64,000 nucleotides of DNA, taken from NCBI RefSeq assembly GCF_020564565.1, contig NZ_JAJCTD010000007.1:1-64000 (forward strand), in the 5' to 3' direction. A program made the position numbers and the translations under genes. This document shows, piece after piece, positions 1 to 6,155 of the stretch (positions are counted from its first letter, which is position 1; every line of letters begins with the position of its first letter). Origin of the DNA: Rhodobacter sp. Har01 (GTDB taxonomy: Bacteria; Pseudomonadota; Alphaproteobacteria; Rhodobacterales; Rhodobacteraceae). The notes beneath the pieces are model-generated. The model did not search any database, was not told the DNA's origin, and saw only the letters and a list, made by a program, of their open reading frames with translations.

Positions 1-40
1 GTTCGGCAGGCGCCTTCGTCGTCACGAGGTTCTTTCTCAT
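1..40 (-). CDS. Possible start of a gene running off the left edge
   Basis: Reading leftward from an ATG at 40, the codons give MRKNLVTTKAPAE and then leave the window. The start is preceded by an excellent Shine-Dalgarno sequence (GGAGGTGG on the minus strand, plus-strand positions 43-50) a few bases upstream, which is the main reason for listing it. Thirteen residues are too few to identify a family. It may belong to the same mobile region as the phage remnant to its right. Confidence 0.35.
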   Translation of the reverse strand, partial: MRKNLVTTKAPAE

Positions 41-175
41 CTCCACCTCCATGTGGGGTCAAGATGAGCCGCAAACCCTCCGCCACGCAATCACGCCAAA
101 CTGTTCCATGGGTGCTGATGCCGGACACCGGACAGGAAGACCCCCGCCGAGGCATTCGCCCCAGCGGCTTGACCT

Positions 176-292
176 GTGCAGAGCCCGCTGGGTCGATACA
201 GCGCCTCGCTGCGGTTCCTCACGGCCGCGGTCGCGCCGAAGGTGATCACCGCGCTCAAGGCGAAGAAGGCCCGCCCGCGCAAGGCGGCGTGA
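176..292 (+). CDS. Short ORF, possible gene tail (about 38 aa)
   Basis: A reading frame from a GTG at 176 to TGA at 290-292 encodes a basic peptide with a hydrophobic middle (FLTAAVAPKVITALKAKK) and ends RKAA. It is followed 20 bases later by a strong GC hairpin, as expected behind a real gene end. There is an in-frame TGA at 170-172, so if this is the end of a longer gene the upstream part has been lost or frameshifted. I do not recognise it. Confidence 0.22.
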   Translation: MQSPLGRYSASLRFLTAAVAPKVITALKAKKARPRKAA

Positions 293-313
293 CCGGATCG
301 AAGCGAAGGGCGA

Positions 314-338
314 GGGCGGGCCGAAGGGCCCGCCCCTT
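314..338 (+). terminator. GC-rich hairpin, probable terminator
   Basis: Nine-base perfect arms GGGCGGGCC (314-322) and GGCCCGCCC (327-335) enclose a GAAG loop and are followed by CTT. It sits just after the short ORF ending at 292. The U-run is weak. Confidence 0.45.
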
Positions 339-742
339 GGCGTTGCAGGTCCGGGCCGCGAAAGGGCCTCTCGCCCTCGCCACCCCCATACCCTCGGAAA
401 CCCGGCACCCCGTCTAAGAGACACCGGAAACCGCTTCAATCACGCAAATGCGGCGCCGACCCTGGCTGTCGCTGGGCGGCGGCACCTTGAACGGGCTTTT
501 CGGCCGTGCCATTCGGGGCTCCTGGCATCGTCACCCTCTCATGCAGGATGAGGGAACGCCCAGGGCGTAGCGGCAGGGGACGCGCCAGACCGCCCCCTCG
601 CTTGACGCCGCACGCCGCCGGGCGCATCTTCCGGGGGCTGGCGTGACACGGTGACATTCTCGCGGCCGTAGCACGGTCTCCCGACCGGAGCGTCATGCAG
701 GGTTTCCGGGCAACCGGGGGCGAGGCCCTGCCGCCAGCGCCC

Positions 743-823
743 GCGCGGTGTACCCCGATGGGCAAGGGGGCGCACCTTCAATGGGGCGTTGATGCCGGTT
801 CAAGTCCGGCCCCGCGCGGTCCA
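743..823 (+). other. Degenerate tRNA-like sequence
   Basis: The segment folds as a near-cloverleaf by eye. Acceptor arms GCGCGG (743-748) and CCGCGC (812-817) pair perfectly. A D-arm is formed by CCCC (753-756) with GGGG (766-769). A T-arm GCCGG-TTCAAGT-CCGGC (794-810) has a canonical T-loop. The anticodon hairpin (771-788) has an A-G mismatch and a loop of 6 or 8 bases, not 7, with TTCAA at its centre, which would place a UCA-like anticodon. Position 8 is not T and the 3' end reads GGTCCA, so no clean encoded CCA end. It may be a decayed phage tRNA or chance. Confidence 0.3.
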
Positions 824-972
824 AGTCTTCCCGTTCCCCGTCACGGCCCGGCCCTTGCGGATGCCCCGCAAGGGCTTGCGGCTGTTTCGCCTTGTCCCGG
901 TCCCTTACGGTTCTTCCCGAGAGGCAGGCGGCCCCAGCGCCGCGCCTGACGCAACTCAAGGGACCGCATCCG

Positions 973-1359
973 ATGCTGATCAACAAGTCCGTCCTGGACC
1001 TGGCCTTCCGGGGCTTCAAGCCCGTCTATTCCCAAGCGAACCTTGAGGCTTCGTCCGAGTTCGAGAAGACCGCGATGACGGTGCCGAGCGCCAGCCGCGA
1101 CGAAACCTGTGCCTGAATCGGCAACCTGCCGAAGATGCGCGAATGGATCGGGCCGCGGGTGGTCAACAACCTGTCGGCCTACGGCTTCACCATCACGAAC
1201 CGCAAGTTCGAATCGACCGTCTCCGTTTCCCGCGAAGACATCGCGGATGGCCGGCTTGGCACCTTCAAGCCGGCCTTCGCCGAAATGGGCGGCATGGCCC
1301 GCCGCCACCCGGACGAGCTGATCTTCGGCCTGCTGAAGAATGGCTTCAACTCCCCGCCC
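973..1359 (+). pseudogene. Mu-like prophage major head subunit gpT, truncated and interrupted
   Basis: The first 48 codons (MLINKSVLDLAFRGFKPVY...) and the continuation after the stop (IGNLPKMREWIGPRVVNNL..., REDIADGRLG, HPDELIFGLLKNGF) match the N-terminal part of Mu gpT, the phage major capsid protein. An in-frame TGA at 1114-1116 sits exactly where the family has Trp (ETxxWIG), so one base change ended the frame; the frame stays open afterwards. gpT proteins are around 300 residues, but similarity stops at about codon 126, where the frame runs straight into the start of the next phage gene. The C-terminal half is therefore deleted. AAGGGA at 958-963 could serve as its ribosome site. No other structural genes of the phage are present. 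Confidence 0.8.
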
Positions 1360-1709
1360 ATGACGTTGCCCGCCCTCCCGAAGCCCTGCGCGATGGCCCA
1401 GGTCGCGCCCTATGTCGAATGCCTGGGGCCGAGGCTGCGGTGCGGTTTCTGCTGACCTTCGGCGGGGCCGAGCTCTACCTTGCCGCCGATCCGAAGGGCC
1501 GCAGCTCGGCCGAGGCCGTTGTCGGGGCCGAAGGCGTTGCCCGCATGGCGGATCACACCCGCATCGGCCAGCGCGCCCGCGTGCCTCTCGCCCGCGCCTG
1601 GTTGGCCGTGATGCTGCATTGGCAAGGCCATTCCACCGCCGGAATCGCCCGCACCATCCGCGCCCCGGATGTGTCGGTGCGCCGGTGGATCAAGGAGGGA
1701 AGGGCGTGA
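1360..1709 (+). pseudogene. Mor-like phage DNA-binding protein, frameshifted
   Basis: Two frames together give one protein. The first reads MTLPALPKPCAMAQVAPYVE, then CLG, up to a run of four G at 1425-1428. The second continues AEAAVRFLLTFGGAELYLA and ends with a helix-turn-helix (WQGHSTAGIARTIRAPDVSV, then RRWIKEGRA). The order (GxEAA, FGG-LY, C-terminal HTH) resembles Mor/C family middle-gene activators of Mu-like phages, about 110 residues long. One extra G in the run would restore the frame. If the frameshift is real, an 89-residue product from GTG 1440 remains possible. Its stop overlaps the start of the next gene (GTGA). The start choice between 1360 and 1393 is open. Confidence 0.55.
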
Positions 1710-2293
1710 TTGGCTTCGTCGCGGGTTTCGGGCGGTGCGGCACGTCGCTTGCTTGTGCGATGCTGGCCGCGGGCGGCTTGCAGGTGGCCGGGTTGGCGCC
1801 GGTCTTCGAGGACCACCGCTTTTCGCCGCGGCGCACCGATCCGGCCTGGCGGCTGGCGCAGACCGGCCGCGTCGTCAAATGGGTCTGCCCGCTGACGACA
1901 TGGTGCCCGGACAAGGCGCAAGGTCGCGTTCTGTGGCTGGACCGCAACCCCGAAGAACAGGTGAAATCTAAGGTCAAGCTTGCTCTCGCCTGCGGCAAGC
2001 GCCGAACCGATCCGGGCAAGATGGCACAGGAGATCGCGGCACAGATCAGGCATCACACCGCGGGCGCCGATGCCTTGGCAGGGGAACAAGGGCCGGTCGA
2101 GCGACTTGCCTTCGAAGACCTGCTGGCCGATCCGCTGTATGGGGCAAGGCGCCTGGCTTCGTTCTTCCGGCCCTTCGGTGTGCTGGACGTGGCGGCGGCG
2201 GCGGCCGTTGTCCGGCCGCGCACACCGGACTGCCGGCCCGACCTTGAGGTGGATGTGGGCAAGCTTCGCCTGGGGCTCTTCAGCCATGCCTGA
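1706..2293 (+). CDS. Small sulfotransferase-like P-loop protein of the phage remnant
   Basis: The 195-residue product starts at GTG 1706, which has AAGGAGGGA (1692-1700) just ahead and overlaps the previous stop. It opens with GFGRCGTSL (residues about 7-15), the form of the 5'-phosphosulfate loop of sulfotransferases, has WLDRNPEEQVKS around residues 75-86, like their 3'-phosphate motif, and LAFEDLLADPLYGARRLASF near residue 135-155, a typical sulfotransferase region. From the family, the role would be transfer of a sulfuryl group from PAPS to an unknown acceptor. It is shorter than most members (250-300 aa), so substrate and even activity are uncertain. It sits between phage genes and may be a cargo gene. 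Confidence 0.55.
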   Translation: MIGFVAGFGRCGTSLACAMLAAGGLQVAGLAPVFEDHRFSPRRTDPAWRLAQTGRVVKWVCPLTTWCPDKAQGRVLWLDRNPEEQVKSKVKLALACGKRRTDPGKMAQEIAAQIRHHTAGADALAGEQGPVERLAFEDLLADPLYGARRLASFFRPFGVLDVAAAAAVVRPRTPDCRPDLEVDVGKLRLGLFSHA

Positions 2294-2408
2294 CCGTCGC
2301 GACCCGCGAACACTGGCACGGGATGCCCGGGCCGGACTGGACGCCGCCCGAGCCGCCCTGACCGGCCTTTCAACGGCCCTTCAAGAGGGCGTCAAAACCC
2401 CCGTTTGA
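2286..2408 (+). CDS. 40-residue phage-region protein
   Basis: An ATG at 2286 overlaps the end of the sulfotransferase-like gene by 8 bases and gives MPDRRDPRTLARDARAGL followed by an Ala-rich helix and a TGA at 2406-2408. Translational coupling to the gene before it is likely. It is not recognisable by family. The same frame stays open after the stop into the next ORF. Confidence 0.4.
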   Translation: MPDRRDPRTLARDARAGLDAARAALTGLSTALQEGVKTPV

Positions 2409-2414
2409 AGGCCC

Positions 2415-2717
2415 TTGAACGCCGCCACATGGCGCGCCCAGCACCGCCGCGGAACGCTGTCCAAGCTGGAAACCGACCCCGATCTCCGCGCCTTCGTCCT
2501 GGCCCGGATCGACCGCCTCACCTTCGAAGAGACAGCGCCCGAAGTCGCCGCCGCCTTCCCGCCCGACCGCCGCACCGGGGTCAGCCGGGCACCGCTGGTG
2601 GCACCGCTGGGGCAGACCGCGCCCCCCTCAATCGCGAAATCCTGGCTGTCATCGGCAAATCCCGATATTCGCCAGCCGTTGTCAGACCTTGCGATCTGCA
2701 ACCCCCAGACCTTGTGA
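2415..2717 (+). CDS. Phage HTH-type protein, C-terminus replaced
   Basis: From a TTG at 2415 the frame encodes a 100-residue protein. Residues 7-57 (WRAQHRRGTLSKLETDPDL, then a helical stretch ending FPPDRRTGVS) resemble the small DNA-binding proteins of Mu-like phages that sit near the terminase genes (DUF3486/gp27 type). After about residue 58 the text becomes low-complexity and no longer looks like such a protein, so the gene seems cut by the right border of the prophage remnant near 2610. The start codon is uncertain; an ATG-less start is unusual. Confidence 0.35.
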   Translation: MNAATWRAQHRRGTLSKLETDPDLRAFVLARIDRLTFEETAPEVAAAFPPDRRTGVSRAPLVAPLGQTAPPSIAKSWLSSANPDIRQPLSDLAICNPQTL

Positions 2718-2740
2718 ACACAGACATCAGGCGTCTCCTC

Positions 2741-2810
2741 GGGCGGGGGGCGCTGCCCCCGTCTTCGCGTGCCGCGAAGACTCCCCCGGGGTATTTGGGC
2801 CAAGATGAAG
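2741..2810 (+). repeat. Rhodobacteraceae-type intergenic GC element, copy 1
   Basis: The element has GGGGGGCGCTGCCCCC (2745-2760), then a perfect hairpin GTCTTCGCG-TGC-CGCGAAGAC (2761-2781), then CCCCCGGGGTATTTGGGC and CAAGATGAAG. Two more copies occur at 33041-33145. It has no coding content, sits between the phage remnant and the deaminase gene, and looks like a dispersed REP-like element; the hairpins could also end transcription. Confidence 0.65.
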
Positions 2811-2923
2811 GGGCTTGAGGCGGTTCGGGCCGGGGCGGTAGGCTTGCGGCTGCGGGTCCGAGTCCTTTGCCTCTTCTGTCGGGCCGCCGGGTGCGTTTCC
2901 CCGAAGAGGCCGGAGCGAACGCG

Positions 2924-4267
2924 ATGTCCGACATCCTGATCCGCAAGGCCGCCGTGGTGGTGACGATGAACACTGCGCGCGACGAGATTGCCGGCGGCGA
3001 CGTGTTGATCCGCGGCGGGGTGGTGGCCGCGGTGGGGCAGGGGTTGGCGGTGCCCGCCGGCGCCGAGGTGGTGGAGGCGGCGGGCTGCGTGGTGAGCCCG
3101 GGTCTGGTGAACACCCATCATCACCTGTTCCAGACTCTGACCCGCGCCGTTCCGGGCGGCCAGGACGCGCTGCTGTTCGGCTGGCTGAAGACACTGTATC
3201 CGATCTGGTCGCGGTTCGGGCCGGACGAGGTGTTCGTCTCGGCCCAGGTCGGGCTGGCGGAACTGGCGCTGTCGGGCTGCACGCTGACCTCGGACCATCT
3301 GTATCTTTTCCCCAACGGCGCGCGGCTGGATGACACCATCGCCGCGGCGGCCGAGGTCGGGTTGCGGTTCCATCCCACGCGTGGGGCGATGAGCATCGGC
3401 GCGTCGTCTGGCGGCCTGCCGCCCGATGCGCTGGTCGAAGCCGAGGCGGCGATCCTGAACGACATGGTGCGGGTGGTGGATGCCTTCCACGACCCCCGGC
3501 CCGGGGCAATGGTGCGGGTCGGGCTGGCGCCCTGTTCGCCGTTCTCGGTCTCGCGCGCGTTGATGCGCGAGACGGCGGTTCTGGCGCGCGACAAGCGGGT
3601 GCGGCTGCACACCCACCTGGCCGAGAATGACGAGGACGTGGCCTATTCCCTGGCGCAGTTCGGCTGCCGGCCGGGGCAATATGCCGAAGACCTGGGCTGG
3701 GTCGGCGAGGATGTCTGGCACGCCCATTGCGTCAAGCTGGACGCGGCCGAGATCGGGCTGTTCGCGCGCACCGCGACCGGGGTGGCGCATTGCCCCTGTT
3801 CGAACTGCCGGCTGGGCAGCGGCATCGCGCCGGTGCGGGCGATGCGCGATGCCGGCGTGCGGGTCGGGCTGGGGGTGGATGGCAGCGCCTCGAACGACGC
3901 CGGCAACCTGGCGGCCGAGATGCGGCAGGCGATGCTGTTGCAGCGGGTCAGTCTGGGGGCGGATGCGATGTCCGCGCGTGAGGCGCTTGAGATCGCCACC
4001 CTGGGCGGCGCTCAGGTGCTGGGGCGCGACGACTGCGGCAGCCTTGCGCCGGGCCGGCGGGCGGACCTGGCGGTCTGGGATGTCTCGGGGCTGGAGACGG
4101 CGGGGGCCTGGGACCCGGTGGCGGCGCTGGTGCTGTGCGGGCCGCCGCGCGTGCGCGACCTTTTCGTCGAAGGCCGGCCGGTGGTGCGCGGCGGGCAGAT
4201 CACCACGCTGGACCTGCCGCGGGTGATCGAGCGGCAGGTCCGGCTGGCGCGCACCTTGGCGGCGTAA
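2924..4267 (+). CDS. 8-oxoguanine deaminase / amidohydrolase
   Basis: The 447-residue protein belongs to the metal-dependent amidohydrolase superfamily (TIM-barrel deaminases). NTHHHLFQTLTR at about residues 62-73 holds the HxH metal ligands. HTHLAEND near 230, HAHCVKL near 267 and GLGVDGSASND near 317 carry the other His and the metal Asp. These together match the 8-oxoguanine deaminase branch (EC 3.5.4.32, 8-oxoguanine to urate), which also resembles hydroxyatrazine ethylaminohydrolases. It would act in the cytoplasm in purine salvage or detoxification. ATG 2924 has GGAG eight bases upstream. It is monocistronic and convergent with the next gene, four bases apart. Confidence 0.78.
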   Translation: MSDILIRKAAVVVTMNTARDEIAGGDVLIRGGVVAAVGQGLAVPAGAEVVEAAGCVVSPGLVNTHHHLFQTLTRAVPGGQDALLFGWLKTLYPIWSRFGPDEVFVSAQVGLAELALSGCTLTSDHLYLFPNGARLDDTIAAAAEVGLRFHPTRGAMSIGASSGGLPPDALVEAEAAILNDMVRVVDAFHDPRPGAMVRVGLAPCSPFSVSRALMRETAVLARDKRVRLHTHLAENDEDVAYSLAQFGCRPGQYAEDLGWVGEDVWHAHCVKLDAAEIGLFARTATGVAHCPCSNCRLGSGIAPVRAMRDAGVRVGLGVDGSASNDAGNLAAEMRQAMLLQRVSLGADAMSAREALEIATLGGAQVLGRDDCGSLAPGRRADLAVWDVSGLETAGAWDPVAALVLCGPPRVRDLFVEGRPVVRGGQITTLDLPRVIERQVRLARTLAA

Positions 4268-4271
4268 GGGA

Positions 4272-4742
4272 TCAGGCGCGCTGGCCGGTGCCGACCAGCC
4301 CCGCCAGCAGAAGGATCACCGCGCCAGCGCCCCATGCCCAGGCGCCCAGACCCATCAGTCCGGTGGCCTGATTGGCGATTTCCGACAGGTCGTTGGTGCC
4401 GGGCACCGGCACGCCCAGATCCAGTGCGCCCTGGCGGGCCTGGAAGAAGGTGTAGCCGACCACACCGACCGCCGCGCCACCGGTGACCAGCGCCAGCCCG
4501 CGCGAGACCACGCCCAGGATGGCCAGGATCAGGAACAGGGCCGCCAGCACGAAGGTGGCCAGGAAGACCAGCAATGCCGGCGACGATTCGCTGGCGAAGC
4601 TCTGCAGGGCATCGGTGCTGAGGTCGAGGGACTTGATCAGGTCCCAGGGCACGAAGCCAGAGCCGGCCTGGCCAAGGTTCATCCAGGGCAGGAACAGGCT
4701 GACGACCATGGCCGCAGCAGCAAGCAAGGCGAGGGCACGCAT
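4272..4742 (-). CDS. Four-helix membrane protein of unknown function
   Basis: The 156-residue product has four hydrophobic stretches (about residues 3-20, 56-80, 84-104 and 129-150), the first of which could act as an uncleaved signal. The loop between helices 1 and 2 is polar and probably periplasmic. AGGAGG lies six bases before the ATG (plus-strand 4747-4753). No family is recognised. It is transcribed alone, toward the deaminase gene. Confidence 0.65.
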   Translation of the reverse strand: MRALALLAAAAMVVSLFLPWMNLGQAGSGFVPWDLIKSLDLSTDALQSFASESSPALLVFLATFVLAALFLILAILGVVSRGLALVTGGAAVGVVGYTFFQARQGALDLGVPVPGTNDLSEIANQATGLMGLGAWAWGAGAVILLLAGLVGTGQRA

Positions 4743-5053
4743 CGGAGCCTCCTAAAGATGGTGCGAACCGATAAAGGCCGGGCGCGGCCCCAGGGTCAAG
4801 CGGTCACGGCGACGCGGTCCAGTGTCAGGCAGGGCCGCCTTGCCCTGGCCCGCCGCCGTGCACAAGAAACTCGGAAAACCCGAGACGATCAAGAGCATGC
4901 AGAAAAATCATGCGATCGCAGCCGGACGGCCTGCACAATCCGCCATCAAGCAGGGCGATTGCCCGACCGCAACGCCCGCCCGCAAAGCCCCGTGTCTGCT
5001 GCCCGACCGGCAACAGCGGTTGAGGCGCCGGAACCGGCGGGCTAGAAGGTGGA
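4743..5053. other. Divergent intergenic region, nothing recognised
   Basis: About 310 bases lie between two divergently transcribed genes. It must contain both promoters but I could not pick out reliable -35/-10 pairs, a riboswitch or an RNA gene. The frames crossing it have no protein-like character. Confidence 0.4.
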
Positions 5054-5371
5054 ATGAGCCACGACTTCGCCCGCCAGCGCCGCGAGACCTTTGACACCTT
5101 CCGGGCCTCGAAGGGGGTGAAACTGCCGGCGCGTGCGGTGGTGGACTTCGCCTTCTTCGTCGAAGAGACGGATGCCGACTGGGCCGCCTTCGAACGCGCG
5201 CTCAAGGCCAAGGGGTTCCGCACCCGGCGGCTGGAAGACGGCGAGACGGTGATCGCCTCGGTCGGGCCGGTGGCGGTGACGGCCGAGGAAATCTGGCGTT
5301 GGGAGGAACTGGCGACCGACATCGCCCTGCGCCACGATTTCTATCCCGACGGCTGGGAACTGGACCTGTAG
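5054..5371 (+). CDS. RraB-like protein (ribonuclease E inhibitor family)
   Basis: The 105-residue acidic protein has the layout of the RraB family: an aromatic strand (AVVDFAFFVEE), a helix pairing two residue positions (DADWAAFERALKAKGF), a second strand (VIASVGPVAVTAEEIW) and a C-terminal DGWELDL. RraB modulates the RNase E degradosome in Escherichia coli; in alphaproteobacteria the role is inferred from the fold only. GAAGGTGG precedes the ATG with tight spacing. It is followed by a GC-rich hairpin-forming stretch around 5373-5405. Confidence 0.6.
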   Translation: MSHDFARQRRETFDTFRASKGVKLPARAVVDFAFFVEETDADWAAFERALKAKGFRTRRLEDGETVIASVGPVAVTAEEIWRWEELATDIALRHDFYPDGWELDL

Positions 5372-5552
5372 CACAGGCCGATCCCGCGCGCGGGTCGCGC
5401 CGGCCTGGCACCTGAAGGCGCATCTTGCTGGCGCCATTTGGCGGATTCTTGCCGGGCCGCGGACGGGTCCCTTGCCTTGATTGCCGGATCGGGCAAGCGT
5501 TTGCGCGCCAAAAATCGGCACGCCACGCCAAGGCACCTGGGGACAGAAGTTC

Positions 5553-6155
5553 GTGACACGCAACCGCGCCGCATCGCTGCGACTGCCGTTTGTCGGCATC
5601 CTTCTGGCCCTGCTTGGCGCCTGCTCGGCGCCGGCCACCCGCAATGAGCCGCCGCCGCCGCTTGAGGTGCACGTCTCCACCAAGCAGGCCGTGGTCGAGG
5701 CACAGACCAAGCGCGCCCGGGGCGAGCGGGTCTGGTGCGTGCCCTTCGCCCGCACCGCCAGCGGGATTGCGATCCGCGGTAATGCCGAAACCTGGTGGGC
5801 CTCGGCCAAGGGACTTTTCGCGCGCGGGAATGATCCGGCGATCGGCTCGGTCATGGTGTTCTCGGGCACCAGCAAGTTGCCGATGGGTCATGTGGCCGTG
5901 GTATCCTCGGTCGTCTCCGAGCGTGAGATCCACATCGACCACGCCAACTGGAAACGCAACCAGGTCTCGCTGGGGATGTCGGTGATCGACGTCTCGCAGG
6001 CCGGCGACTGGTCGGCGGTCAAGGTCGAATCGAACCCCGGCGCCTATGGCCGGGTCTATCCGATCAGCGGGTTCATCTATCCGCAGTCGGTTGCCGCCCC
6101 CCCAGCCGCCTCCGCCGCCCCGACGGTGGTGGTCAGCACCTCAGGCACGAACTGA
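5553..6155 (+). CDS. CHAP-domain lipoprotein, probable peptidoglycan amidase/endopeptidase
   Basis: The GTG at 5553 gives a 200-residue lipoprotein precursor: VTRNRAAS, a hydrophobic stretch and the lipobox LLGAC. The mature part has the CHAP order of catalytic residues: Cys in VWCVPFARTASG, His in MGHVAVVSSV and Asp/Asn in IHIDHANWKRNQ. CHAP enzymes cleave peptide cross-links in peptidoglycan. The C-terminus is Pro/Ala rich. Upstream in-frame start codons exist (5481), but they would hide the signal peptide. The gene's last 15 bases overlap the end of guaD on the other strand. Confidence 0.7.
   Translation: MTRNRAASLRLPFVGILLALLGACSAPATRNEPPPPLEVHVSTKQAVVEAQTKRARGERVWCVPFARTASGIAIRGNAETWWASAKGLFARGNDPAIGSVMVFSGTSKLPMGHVAVVSSVVSEREIHIDHANWKRNQVSLGMSVIDVSQAGDWSAVKVESNPGAYGRVYPISGFIYPQSVAAPPAASAAPTVVVSTSGTN

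Larger units (their letters stand above)
293..972. other. 680-base stretch without a recognisable gene
   Basis: No convincing coding frame lies here. It contains the hairpin at 314-335, the tRNA-like sequence at 743-823, and a second perfect 10-base hairpin at 851-875 (GCCCTTGCGG, loop ATGCC, CCGCAAGGGC). The open frames on both strands look like ordinary high-GC shadows. It leads directly into the truncated gpT gene, so it is probably decayed prophage DNA. Confidence 0.5.

Noticed and set aside
1114..1116. TGA in gpT read as selenocysteine or recoded codon
   Set aside because: The family has Trp here, no SECIS-like hairpin follows, and the gene is truncated anyway. A nonsense mutation is simpler.
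2381..3790. Minus-strand open frame of 469 codons covering the 8-oxoguanine deaminase gene and the phage border
   Set aside because: The plus-strand amidohydrolase is unmistakable, and the opposing frame has shadow composition.
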